From: Setophaga petechia
Lineage: Eukaryota > Chordata > Aves > Passeriformes > Parulidae
Assembly (NCBI GenBank): GCA_024362935.1
Contig: JANCRA010000061.1
Coordinates: 620,001 to 684,000, forward strand
Reading direction: 5' to 3'
DNA length: 64,000 bases
How positions within the stretch are numbered: the first letter of the stretch is position 1; each line of letters begins with the position of its first letter. This document shows, piece after piece, positions 33,501 to 44,899 of the stretch. The notes beneath the pieces were generated by a model. It worked only from the letters and a program-made list of their open reading frames with translations, searched no databases and was not told the DNA's origin. A program made the position numbers and the translations under genes.

Positions 33501-36500
33501 TTTACCAGGTATTTTTAATGACCTTTTTTTCCTTATGCTTTACTGTTTGGATTCTTACTGATCCATAAATGCTGAACAAATAGATTTTCAAGAATCTCGG
33601 TATATCCTTTTGAATCAACTTTCTTGCCTTCTCCCAACCCCCCATTTGACAATTCTTTTTCTGGTTTTCTTTTACTGAAGTGAAAATTCCTGAGCTCAGG
33701 AGAGCCCCACACTGTTCTCCAGATCTTGTGCCTGAGAGGAAGAGAACGATGCCCACGAACCCTGCCAAATTCTTCCAGAGGCCTTTCAGGACTGTTTCTC
33801 AACATCCCATCAGAGACAGGGTGATTCATTTACTGGCTCTGAAGAATTACAAGAAGGCAGAGCTGCTTTCCCACTTAGAGAGAGAGGGAATTGTGGAAAA
33901 GGACAAGGAATCCCTTGGAAAGATCCTTCAGGAGGTGAGATCCTGGAGTTGCTGCTGGCAATGCTAACTCTGAGCTGTCTTGCTTCAGGTTTTCAATCAG
34001 AAACCAATGAGAGGTTTAGGAAATGCTCCTTGTTTACAATTTTCTATCAGCTTTACCCAGTTTCCCCTAATGGCAAGGCATTGTTGTTGTTGTTCTAGAG
34101 TGGGTGGCAATGATAAATTCTTTGTCATGTTGTTGTTTCTCATGCCTTTTTTAAATCCTCTGTCTTCCCCTTGCACTGTTTAACTGCTTCATGGAGTAAC
34201 TTCACTAGGTGAAACTCTCAACTGGGTGAAACACTTAGCTCAGGTCTTTAAACAATCCCGGGACAGGTTTCAGAGGAGAGAATTTTGGTAGCTGCATAGG
34301 GCAGCATTTCACTTGAATGGAGTTGATGGCCTCTCAATGGTACCTGGCTTCTGCTGGGATCTGTGGGGATTGCCTTCCAGGGAAGGGTGTTGCAGGCAAA
34401 TCCCCCATGACAGAGGTGGTGGCCCAGCTTTGAGCCCAGGGGTTCTTTGCTGTTGTGTGGATCGAGCCTTCAACTTCCTTGGCACCTATTATTATTCAGT
34501 GACTTTTCCTGTTGGCCTTTTATTTCTACTGGTATTTCTTGATCACTTTATGTCTTGATTTCTTTATCATTCATACAAGTGACATTGATTGCAGGATGCA
34601 GTGGCTGTTTCCTTCCTTTTTAAATACTCCCCATCCAGGTAGGCTGCTGCTGAATTATGCAAGCATTAAGTAGCATCTCAAGGAGCAATATTTCCTTTTT
34701 AGCTCTGAAAGAAGTGATTCTAGGATTTCAAAGCTCAGCTCCTTAGAGGGTAAGAGGTGAAAAAAAATTTTCCTTTTCCCTTTCTTCTTGTCAATGTTTC
34801 AGGAGATTTTGAAGGAGTAGTTTCTTGTTTGCAGTGTGAACTGCCTCAAGGTACTGGTTTGCATTCTGAAAGGCCTGTGTGAACAGCACTTCATCCTGAA
34901 ACCTGTTATTCACCTTTTTCTGAACTTCATAGGGAGGCGGTGTTGGTTTTGGCTATAGATGAAAAACCATTTGGGTGAACTTGCTGAGCTCTTCTACTCA
35001 CAGCCTTCCTTCCCTTCCAACAGAGCCCCTTAGTTCAGCTTTTAAGAAGTGATTTCCTGATTCTGGGTATGTTGGTTCCTTTTAAGCTGTTGAAATGTAG
35101 CTCTAGGTAGATTATCTCATACAAGTGTTCCATAGGAAGCTGTCGTTTCCTCTGAGAGGCACTTGAGAAAGAAAAGCAGTTCTGTTTGCAGAGACAAATG
35201 CCAGCATCCTTCATGGGATGGTGAAAACATGCCCTGTTAGAGGCGAGGCTGTGCTCTGCCATGGCAATGCAGCTGGGTGAAACAGGAGGGCAGCCGGTGT
35301 CCTCCTGAGGGTGGAAAAATATGGATTTGCCCATGGAGATGATGTTCTTCAGGTCTTACTCAAAACAGAAGCAAACAGAATGGAAAACCTGGCCCTCCAT
35401 GTATTTCAAATGGTGAAGACTGGGTGTTCTGGCATAGTGTACTTTGACTCTCCAAGCTGTGTAAAAGACCAAAAAACCTGGATCCCTGGTGCAGGGAGAG
35501 GTTTACATAGTGTCCATTTCCTTCATGCTTGCAGCAGTTTGGCATTTACTTACATCCAAATTTCCTCAGCCCAAATGGACCACACCTGTTTAATCTTGTT
35601 GCCTCTTCCATGTCAGCTGCTTTCTTGTTCACACTGAACAAAAGTCCTGGAAAACTGCTGCATGATTTTCTTTTCAGCTTTACTTTAGCTTTGCAGTACC
35701 AGTTTTAATCCGTAGTCTGCCTTCAGGTGTAATGAGCATGTATGTTTGAAATGTCTGTCCTTAGGTAGCCAACGTGGATGCAAATGAGAATTCTTTCAGC
35801 CTGAAGGAACATTTCTTTAAAGACATCCAGGAAGGTTGGCCTGGCTACAGTGAAAGGGAAAGACAGACATTGGAGGTGACCCTTTCTCAGTAAGTTCAGT
35901 TAGGACAAAAAACATTTCAGAAAACGCTCTGGGAAATGAAGGTCTGCTTTCCCTATGAGGAAAGAGCCATGACTGTTGATATTTTTGCCTTTGTAACCTG
36001 AAATGTTGGACCACGCTTACAGGAAACCAGCTGGATCTCAGAATGCCACCAGCACCAGCCCGTCACCATCTCTGGGACCTTCTGAAAGAGATACTCCACC
36101 CAGAACTGCTCAGGTATTTGGTGAATTCTTTAAACATTCTCTACCATGTCTGATGTTTTATCCCACTTGCTCTTGATGTTCCAAGCTGTGATAAGAAGCA
36201 GTAGTGTTGTCTTTATGTCATATGAACCTGGAGCATGCACTTCTAATGGGATTCCTGGATACTTTTCAAGATGGTTGCAGTGTCAAAGCCTGCAACAAGT
36301 TTGCACGCATTATTTGTTTCTCATGGTGCAGAGGAAACTCTGCTAAGGACAAGACATGGACATGTTTTTGTTTCCTGGCTGTGTCTTCTTGATGATATGG
36401 CAGCTCTAGTACTTAAAACATGCGCGGACATGCCAGTGCAACTGTTTGAAAAGATATCTTAGGGAAGTCTAGAATGAAGACAAATTCCTGGAATGAGGCA

Positions 36501-38499
36501 TTTGTAGGAAACTTGTTTTCTCCCCTAAGCAGCACTTAGACCCCCAGTTTTGATCCATGTGTGAGGACGGGACTCTGAATCATCGGGGAATACTTTGGAC
36601 TTGTCACGCTTAAAATGAAGACATGGCCTGTTTTCTTACCAGTACAAGAGGACAAGGCAAACCTTTTGAAAGAATCTTGAAGAACACTTCCTGAAAGGTT
36701 TATTTCCCATACCTTAAAGAATTCTCTTTAAACAGAGGAGGGAGGACGCAGTTCTGCTTTTCCCCTAGCTCTTTTTCCAGCCAGGGAAGGAACGCTGCAA
36801 GCCCCTGTCGGGATCATTAGTTTGTCAGAGTGACCCCGAGAAAAGTTCTAAAGTCTCTTTTCCCAGCCCAGCGCTTAAAGAAGGAGTCAGAGCTCTTCAT
36901 CTCTCGGTCTCAAGGTCGTTTATTAATTCTTATCTAAAAAATTTTTTTTCTGCCCAGCAGAGATCTGCTCAGCAGGGCAGCCACAGGCACTCTGCCCACC
37001 CACGGGGCGGTCACGTCCTTTTATAAGAAAAACTACGTATATTATATTTACTTTTTATTCCCAATACCTTTTACCCTTATTGACAAGTGTACTTTCACCA
37101 TAAACCAATCCCCAAGTGCCAGCATCACCACGGAAGATGGAAGACAAGAAGAAGAAAGAAGAAGCATGAGGCACGCCCCGATTCCTCCATCTTGTCTCCA
37201 TAACCCCCCTGTACAGGGATATAACCCCCCTGTACAGTAATCCTAAAATGCATAATTCACCCTGTGATAATTTCACTAATATTCTACTTAAACTCTTGTG
37301 GCTTGCTGATCTTCATAGAAGGTTGGTAATTTGCTCCATGGGCCATAATCAAACTCAAAGAGGCATCTTGGGCTCTGTGCCAGGGTCTCCGAGCCCCCTG
37401 GCAAGGGTCTTGGCTGCTCAGGACAGCCAGAGGGATGTCCTGAGTCCAAACAAGCCCCAGCATCCTCTTATGTCCTGCCTCCTTGCCCACAGGATTTCAG
37501 TCAGCAGGCTGGCACAGAGCCATGTCTGGCACTTCTGCTCTGAGCTGCTGATGTGCATGGATGGGAGCAGTGTGTGCTTAGTAGGGAAGAGGTTGTGATC
37601 CAGGGTTTCCTCTGGACAACTGCAGGAATGAGACCTGCAGCCAGCCTGGGGCATCTCTCTGTTGTTATCATCTCTGCTCTGCACATGCTGTGATCGGCAC
37701 CGCAGCGGCGGCTTCTTGGGGCAGCTTTAGGGAATGGTGTGGGTGTGTGACAGCAAGAGCTGAGTGTGCTCCTGGTGTGTCTAAGCAGAAACAGGGAACA
37801 AGATAAAACCAACCTGAGCTCCCCGATTTTGGGGAAGCCTTTGACAGAGGTGCTGAAGGGAGTGTCTTTCTCCCAAAGCCTGTGAGCCACAGAGCAGGAG
37901 AAGGACTTGCTGAATCCTCAGGTGAGAAAGTAGGAATGGAAAAGAGAACAATTTTAGCTGCAGCAGCTCCTTGTATGGCAGGCCTTTTTAGGTAAGAAAG
38001 GTGTTTTTCCGACCATTGCCAGTTCAGAATTGCTGCTTTTTCAGAATGGGAGCAAAACTAATTTGGATCATCTTTGCAGAAACAACCTCTGGCTTCTGAC
38101 TTTCTGAATTCTGTGATGAGCAAAAAGCAGAGGATTGACCAAGAGCCCAGTGATGTCCAGCCAGCAGCTGGAAGCAACTCTCCTTCTTCCTTGGACCTGC
38201 CATCCACATCCTGCTCATCTTTGAACCTGCCTCCTAGTGTCAGCTCCCTTCAGACCTCCAACCCTGAACTAGAACAAAAATATAGAATTCGGACACATTC
38301 TGGATTTCCAGTGTCTGCCAGGGTGCAGGGGAAGACTCCTAAGTCCAAAGGTGAGATAAGAGAATTAGACAGGATGAAAAAATCTCTTCCTTTGGGTTTT
38401 TATAAAATGCTTGCCCATGATGAAAGCCAAAGAGATGAGCAGAGAGCACAGGACCCAGGCAGAAAAAGAGTCACACAATCCAAGTGCAAAGGGTATTAA
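27506..38499 (+). CDS. ELL/ELL2-like elongation factor, unit 1 (first half; lacks occludin-homology domain)
   Basis: ELL proteins stimulate RNA polymerase II elongation within the super elongation complex in the nucleus. In-phase exons: 29615-29799 (diverged N-terminal domain, ELRAWAGSSEFRR), 31228-31294, 32839-32943, 33681-33934 (VPERKR, then IRDRVIHLLALKNYKKAELL, the ELL core), 35765-35889 (SFSLKEHFFKDIQEGWPGYS), 36023-36113 and 38080-38350 (linker; MSKKQRI). If the last donor (GTGAGA at 38351) is not used the frame stops at 38499. A possible first exon at 27506 is interrupted. All listed exons are open with good splice sites. The normal C-terminal occludin-homology exons do not follow; instead a second copy of the core exons starts at 39084, also phase-compatible. 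Function is doubtful without the C-terminal domain. Confidence 0.6.
27558..28280. other. Sequence interrupting the ELL-like first exon; possible retroelement
   Basis: At 27557/27558 the CpG-rich exon switches at once to AT-rich sequence beginning TGTTATG. AATAAA occurs at 28021. The change suggests an insertion, but neither a target-site duplication nor a matching end was found. Confidence 0.35.
29965..30115. repeat. Minisatellite-like repeat, about three units
   Basis: Units of 45-50 bp built on GATGACACTGA-GAG-TGCCAGTG then GGGAGGT. Three units here against two in unit 2. It lies just past the donor at 29800. Confidence 0.65.
32404..32640 (-). mobile_element. CR1 LINE 3' fragment
   Basis: TCACAGAATCAGAGAATAT followed by the typical avian CR1 end region (CACCAGGTGCCTGTGG, CACCCTCTGGGTGTAGAA). 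The element's coding strand is minus. Its first part is shared with 51170-51238, so it predates the segmental duplication. Confidence 0.8.
33040..33420 (-). mobile_element. CR1 LINE fragment
   Basis: GATGCAGCCCAGGACACAGT, CTCATCCAGCAGCAC and CCACTGTCCATGTCAT are standard CR1 words. It lies just before the ELL core exon at 33681 and its homologue lies before the second core exon at 39084. Confidence 0.8.
36806..37452 (-). mobile_element. Solo LTR with 6-bp target-site duplication
   Basis: The 647-bp element starts TG and ends CA and is flanked by AGCCCC at 36800-36805 and 37453-37458. On the minus strand it has TATAAAAGG (37026-37018), AATAAA near 36916-36911 and an end CCCGACA. A 6-bp duplication fits class II (ERVK-like) integration. 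It lies antisense in an intron of ELL-like unit 1 and is absent from the second internal copy and from unit 2. Confidence 0.88.
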
Positions 38500-38569
38500 A
38501 CTGAGGAACAACTTCTAGATATACTTCCATTTCCTTTTTTTACTGGATATCTGTCTGATTTTTTAGTCA

Positions 38570-38820
38570 TATGCAGCCTCTCATCCAGCAGCACCTCCAA
38601 GTCCTCCCCACCTTCATCTCCAAGCCTGTCTTGGTGCCAGGGCATGTCACAAACCCAAAGATGCAGGACTTGGCACTTGCCCTGGTTGAATCTGATGAGG
38701 TTCCCAGGGCCCCAGTTCCTAAGCTTGTTTTGGGATGGCATCCCAGGCCTCTGGTGTTGGCAAATTTGCTGAGGATGCACCTAATCCTACTGTCCATGTC
38801 ATCCTTGACACTGCTCAATG
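38570..38820 (-). mobile_element. CR1 LINE fragment (duplicate, shorter)
   Basis: Same CR1 segment as 33150-33420 but beginning at GCAGCCTCTCATCCAGCAG. It marks the junction of the internal tandem duplication. Confidence 0.78.
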
Positions 38821-40109
38821 CTTGAGCTTACAAACTGGGGAAATCATATAAAAACAACATGCATCAAAAGAATTTTTCACAAAAATCTCCCATCCAGTAT
38901 CACTCCTTTACCAGCTTTTAATGACTGTTTCTTTTTAATGCTTTACTATTTGGAGTCTTTTAGATCTGTAAATGGCAAACAAGTAGAGGTTCAAGAGCCT
39001 TGGTGCATCCTTTTGAATCAACTTCTTTGCCTTCTCCAGACCTCCAGTTTGAACTGTTTGTTTCTGGTTTGCCCTGACTTTAGGAGACAAAGCAGAGGTC
39101 AGAGGAGCCCAGGAAAACAATTCCGGGCCTGTGCCTGGGAAGAAGAGGATGATGCCTGTGAGACTTGCAGACATCGACTGGAGCGGCTGCGCTGCTGTTT
39201 ACGGCCGACCCTACAGGGACAGGGTGATTCATTTACTTGCCCTGAGGGATTACAAGGAGCCAGAGCTGCTTGCTCGGCTGCAGAGAGATGGGGTCAGGCC
39301 AAAGGACAAGGATTCCCTTGGAAAGATCCTTCAGCAGGTGAGATCGTGGAGCCTGTGCCAGCAATTCTTCCATCATGCTCTTCTGCTGTTCATAATTTTA
39401 CTACTTCCTCACCTGTTCAAATTAGAGGCTTTTCCAATTCTCCTTCAAGTTAAGTTCCACTGCTCTTTCTTTCTCATAGCCTTTCATAAGACTAACACCT
39501 ATGGAAAGATGCAGTAGCTCCTTCTGTCATTTTTATAAATTCCCCATCAACATAGGCTGTTGCTTAATTATGCAAGAATTATTCTATCAACTGGGACTAT
39601 TTCTTCTTTAGCCAGGAAAAAGCATTTTGGAACCTAGTCAAAGGACTCAAATTCAAAGTGGATGCAGATTCCGTTGATCTCACAGTGACTTTTAAGAACT
39701 CGTTCCCTGAACCTGTGATGTTTGTTGCTGGGTTTGCCCAGAGCAGTCACAACAGGGCTTTTTCACCCTGAAGATATTCAGAATCTAATGAGAGCCATGT
39801 TCTGCCATCCCAACTGAAGTAGCTCATTTAGATTTCTGTAGTTTGCATATATGGGTAATGAACATTTGTTTTCCTGAATGTCTGCCTGTAGGTAGCCAAG
39901 TGGAATGCAAAGGATAATTCCTTCAGTCTGAAGGAACATCTCTTTCAAACCCTTCAGACTGATTGGCCTGGCTACAGTAAAATGGATAGAGAGAATTTGA
40001 GGCTGATTCTTTCTAGGTAAGTTCAGACTTTTGGGGAAGGAAAAGAGCCTTTTTAGAAGAAAGCCCTGGGAAATGAAGCCTGAATTCTTAGGATATTCTG
40101 CCCCAGCAG

Positions 40110-40360
40110 AGGCTCTTCAGGATCATGGAGTCCAACTGCTGGCCCCACACAGGACACCACAAGAAGCACACCCTGTGCCCAAGAGTGTTGTTCAAACTCT
40201 TCTTGAGCTCTTGGTGCAGTGAGCACTGGCCTGGGGAGCCTGTTGCAGTGCTCCAGCACCCTCTGGACCCTGCATGTTTTCCTGATATTCCGCCTAAAGC
40301 TCCCTCAACTCAGCTTCATGCTGTTTCCTTGAGTCCTGGCACTGAAGGACTCTGTTTTCC
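40110..40360 (-). mobile_element. CR1 LINE 3' fragment
   Basis: GGAGTCCAACTGCTGGCCCC, GGGGAGCCTGTTGCAGTGCT and CACCCTCTGGACC; intronic. Homologue at 53810-54060. Confidence 0.75.
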
Positions 40361-42379
40361 TTGCAGGGAAAGTATTATGACACTTGATATTTAGGCCTTG
40401 TAACATGAAATATTGAATAATCCATACAGAAAATCAACTCCATCTCAGACCCTCACTAGCAGCAGCCAAGCGACATCTCCAGGGCCTTCTGAGATGCTCC
40501 AGCAAGACCTGCTCAGGTATTTTGTGCATTTTTAACATTCTGTAGTGTGGATGATATTTTAGCAGACTTGCTGGTGGTGTAAAAGCTGGGATGGGAATGT
40601 GCAGGAGCAGGCCTAAGCATGTTTTGCCTCAGACATTCTGAGTGCTGTGCCAGGAAGGTTGTGACTAGAAGAGAGGATCCTGCAGGGGTGGAGCAGCATT
40701 GTCCTGAGCCAACTTTCTGCTCTGCCTGGAGACTTGAGCTGAGTCCCCAGCCTCAACTCATTCCCTGGAGAAGGGCTCCAAGGGCTGGCTCTGCATGTGT
40801 GACAGAACTGCATGAAAAATCTCAGTGCTTTGGAGGCTGCATGAGGCTGGGGCAGATGGGGCCCTCTCGCTCTCTTCTCCCTCTGTCTCTCTGTCCCTCT
40901 CATTGTTGAGCCCAGCTCTGCACTATCCACGTGGCTGGGCAAAACACAGGATCTACAGAATTGTGATATTCCCTCACTCTCTGCTCTGCCTTAATTTCTC
41001 TCCTCCCTCCCTGTGCCTGGGCACAGCATGGCAGTCCTGTTCTGCTCCATCCTTGGCCCTGAGCTTTGCTGTGCTTGTGGGGAGCTTGTGGTGGTGTGCT
41101 GTGCCGTGTGAGGCCGCACCTATGAGAAGCTCTATGGGAGGAGCTGAGAGATGAGTAAAGGGCACTGAGCAACAGTCAGGGCTTGTTGGTAACCATTTGT
41201 GAAAGTGTCTTGTACAAATGGAAGGGCTTGTTAGCCAACAGCTTTTGAGTTTGCAAAGTTGGGATCCCGCTGGATTTAGGACAGCTGTACGTAAAAGCAC
41301 AAGAGTTTCTTAACATGTGGCTGCTGTCTGTTTTTATCCTGATGAGAATTCACAACCAACCAGCACACCCTGTACTGCTGCACTGTAATAGTGAAACACT
41401 ACCCTTATTTTAACACATAAAACTCTAAAACAGGCTGGTGGCTCTTGAGGAAATCATGTGGGTGTGTGACAGCAAAAGCCGAGTCTTCTCCTGGTGTGTG
41501 CAAGCAGTAATTGGGACATAGACAAAACTTACTGGGCATCCCCATTTTGGGCAGGCTTTGCTGGAGCTGCTGAAGGGAGTGTCTACATCCCAAAGGCTTT
41601 TAGCAGTAGACTTGGAGAAGGATTTGCTGAGTCCTAAGATGTGAAAGTAGGATTGCGGCAGAGCAGATATTTACCTGCAGATCTTCCATGTTTGACAGTT
41701 GTTTTGGACTAAAAAAGATGTGTTTTCAACCTTTGCCAGTTCACAAATGCTGCTTTTTTAGAATGGGAGCAAAAGCTGATTCTGATTATAGCTTAATGAA
41801 TTATTTTGCTGTTGTTGCAGAAACGGCCTCAGGCTTCTGGCTTCACTAGTCCTGTGAGGAGCAAGAAGCAGAGGATTGAGCAGTAGCCCAGTTCCATCCA
41901 GGCAGCAGCCTGTGGCCACTCTTCTTCCTGGGTGCTGACTTTGATGTCTCATTCTGCTTCCAACCTGTCTCCAAGTCTGGGCTCCATTTCCCCTGCACCC
42001 TTTAGGTTTAAAGGAAAAAACAAAGTTTGGAGTTCTGGAATGCCAGCTCTTGTGTGCAGACGGCTACCATGTCCAAAGAGATGTGAAGAGGACTGGGGAG
42101 GCTGAAGCAGTAGTGTCCCTTGGATTTCAATGAAGGTATTAATGTTCTGCTTTGCCTAACTCCAGTGTGGATAACACTGGAGTAAAATTTGATTATTAAG
42201 AGAAGTCCCTGTATGACTTAAGGTGCAAGCAAGACCATATTTCAGAGTTAATACTACAGTTATACAGTTTATACATATTGTAGGTAATATGATGTTATTT
42301 ACAATCAAATGTGAACTAGGGAGATAGCAAGAATAAAAGGTGGAGATGGGCCAGGTGGGGGGAAGTGCTGAGATGAACA

Positions 42380-42960
42380 CTGAGGTGGGTTAGGCCCGGA
42401 TGGGCCCTCCCTTCCTTCAGTGCAGTTGCACAGGCTCAGCTGCAGCAGTGGTGCTGCATCCCCTCATCGAATTTGCAGTGCAGGAGGGGAGGGAGAAGTG
42501 TGTGTGTGTGTGTGGTATAAAAGAATGTAAATTGCTGCCAGCTTGTGTCAGAGCAGGGATGTTGGCAAGGGCAGTCAGGCCTCCTGCAGCTCTGGGGCTC
42601 TGGGGCAGCTACGGCCTTTGCAGCAGGCGCGGCAGGGCCCTGGGTCACGTTGCTCCGGTGCCGCAAGACATCGTTGGTTTTCGTTTCAAACTTATCCTGC
42701 ATACCAGTCATGTGCATCTGGCCTAGGATGCATCCTTGGGCCAAGTTGTTTTCAGTCCTGGTACTGAATTTCAACGTGTTAACCAAAACTGCTTATAAAT
42801 ATTAATCTCAGGATGGTTTGAATTGTTTGTTTCCATGTGGAAGGAGATTTTGTCATCCAAAAAGAACCAGGTCTTCGGGCCCAGAGGAGCAGCAGCATTG
42901 GTGTGAGAGTTTTGGGAAGTGGCATCTATTATTCTCATTGGCACCTCATCTTGGATTTGT
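42380..42960 (+). promoter_or_regulatory. Conserved GC-rich block with (GT)n and TATA box, unit 1
   Basis: GCCCGGATGGGCCCTCCCTT, a CTGCAG-rich stretch, (GT)n, TATAAAA at 42516-42522, then an ATG at 42559. The block is nearly identical to 57893-58500 in unit 2 although flanks differ. It could be a cryptic or intronic promoter; no known protein follows. Confidence 0.35.
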
Positions 42961-43648
42961 GTCATGAGCTTGATAAACCACGCTTGTGTGGATTTGTGGG
43001 AAAAAGGATTGAAGAAGGTTTGACTGCCATCAGTGGCTTTTAGCATAATGCGTTTTGGCCTCCTTAGGAGCTGATGTGCTTTGAGTTGTTGTTGTTGTAG
43101 TTTCAGACTTGTGCAGAGTTTGTTTTTAGGTCTGTATTACAACAGCCTCAGTTTGCATAGTTCCCAGAAGGATGGTGGCTCACAGAGAAAAATAGCTCAA
43201 AAGTCAGTCTGGGAGTATTATTACAGTTTTCCATGAATAAAACAACCTGGCCAGGCTTGGTAACCTCTGAGTGTGCCTCAAGGCTCTTTTAAAGTAAAGG
43301 TCATGAAATTCTAAACTCTGCGGAAATGTTGGCATGCCCTAATTGTCTTTTGATTTCTCCTTCATAGGGTAGTCCCAGCTACTCTGAGATGAAGAGCAGG
43401 TGCCAGTACCTCCACAAAAAGCTGTTCCACATGCAGCAATGAGTGTCTGAATTTGGCCAGCAGCAAGTGGAGTCCTGGCACCAGTCGTCTGCATCAGCAA
43501 GGGAACATCTATGAACTCTGGCTTTTTTAATTTTAAAAAAAGATTAGTTGTTTTAATGTTCTTCACGTTAGGAATGAGCAGAAGATTATTTGTTTAAAAT
43601 GTAGGATTAGTTCTTCTAGGATTATAGAAATTAGTATTGAACTTTAGT

Positions 43649-43654
43649 AATAAA
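43649..43654 (+). terminator. Polyadenylation signal of ELL-like unit 1
   Basis: AATAAA about 210 nt after the dead last exon, in a position matching 60404-60409 of unit 2. Confidence 0.55.
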
Positions 43655-44899
43655 CAAATTGCATGATTGTTAACTCCTTCTTTTATTGTCACTTATATTA
43701 CATTTGGAGTGTCTTTTTTCTGGTCAATTCTTCTCTTCAAGACACAGGTTGGTCTATTGAATGAGTTTTCTCAGTAGAGGGTGGAAGCCCACAACCTCTA
43801 CTATGAAGTTGTGTGCATTTGAAGAAAAGGTTGCAGCAAATAGAAATTCTTTATGATTAGAATGGGCCTGTTTTGTGACCTTTCTTTTTAATTTAAGATT
43901 TTTGCCTTAAGTTGTGGAAGGCATAGAGGTTTGTACAGCTCCCTCCCCAAATCACCTTGTTCTGGAGAGTTACAGAGGAGTGCACATGGGCTGCTCTAAG
44001 GTGTCAGCTGAAGCAGCTCTCAGGACTGCTTGGAGACCATGGCCTCATCTTTTCATGGAGCCAAGGAATATTCAGATCTTTGTGAGAGTTCTGTAAAACA
44101 TATGGAGAAGTGTTGGAGGTGTGGTACTTCAATGGCTTTTAAAGAAAATTGGCTTCAAGTGTCCCTATGGAAATGCTGTCCATTTCTTAGCACTTTTAAA
44201 ACTAGTCTGTCTCAACCAGCCTATCTAGAGAGACATAGATGTTGATTCCTGCACAGACCTATGGAGACTTCAATGTCTAGTCCTTTTCCTGAGTTTCCTG
44301 CCATGTATTCATTCAGCTGACACAGCAGAAGTGTTGCCAGGAAAGCCATAACCTTCTTTTGGGGAAGGATATGAAATTGACTGAAGGAGGATAACATTTG
44401 GGACCACTCAGTAGGGCTGTGAATGCCTTTGTCTTCTTTGGAGAGGATTCTACAAATTCCTGAATTGTTTCCATGCAATGATGTTGAGCCCCCACACCTG
44501 AGAGTTCTTGAGGTGTTTTGTGATTGAACAGCTGTGCCGTCGTTGCCCTTCTGTTCTCCTCCAAGTGAAGTTCAACAAAATGTCACCTCTAAACCCTGTA
44601 TTTTGGGTCCATTTTTGCCTGGGTCAGGAGTTGCTCCTACATCTCTGCAGTGCAGCAGCCCCAGGAACGCTGCCGTGGGGGGCATGGGGTGAATTGTGCT
44701 GGGGAGCCTCCCCTTGGCCCGGTGGCTGCTGCTGGTTGACAGAGTGAGCAGGAGTGCTACTGGTGAGGGTGGGCTGAGAGTGGGGATTTTTAATAGTCAC
44801 CCCTTCATGACCCATCTTTCCTTTTATGGAATTTCTTCTAACTAATTCTGCATATCATAAAAAAGTTATGTTTTTATGCTTTACAAGTCTCATCTTCAT

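Larger units (their letters stand above)
39084..43442 (+). pseudogene. ELL-like core exons, second internal copy, decayed
   Basis: Exons 39084-39337 (254 bp, same length as 33681-33934; GRPYRDRVIHLLALRDYK), 39892-40016 (125 bp; DWPGYSKMDR), 40430-40516 (87 bp), 41821-42135 and 43368-43442. The 87-bp exon has lost 4 bp relative to its 91-bp homologues, shifting the frame. The next exon has TAG at 41884-41886. The last occludin-homology exon (GSPSYSEMKSRC) ends in a premature TGA at 43440-43442, and two preceding occludin exons present in unit 2 are deleted. AATAAA at 43649-43654 remains. Confidence 0.75.
28281..44780. repeat. Segmental duplication, unit 1
   Basis: Aligns in order with 47139-61528, with indels. 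It shares the N-terminal exons, introns, CR1 fragment, the TATA-bearing block, last exon and 3' flank. Unit 1 additionally contains the duplicated core exons and a solo LTR. The start lies at a shared TAATTGTGTTCAT. Confidence 0.8.
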
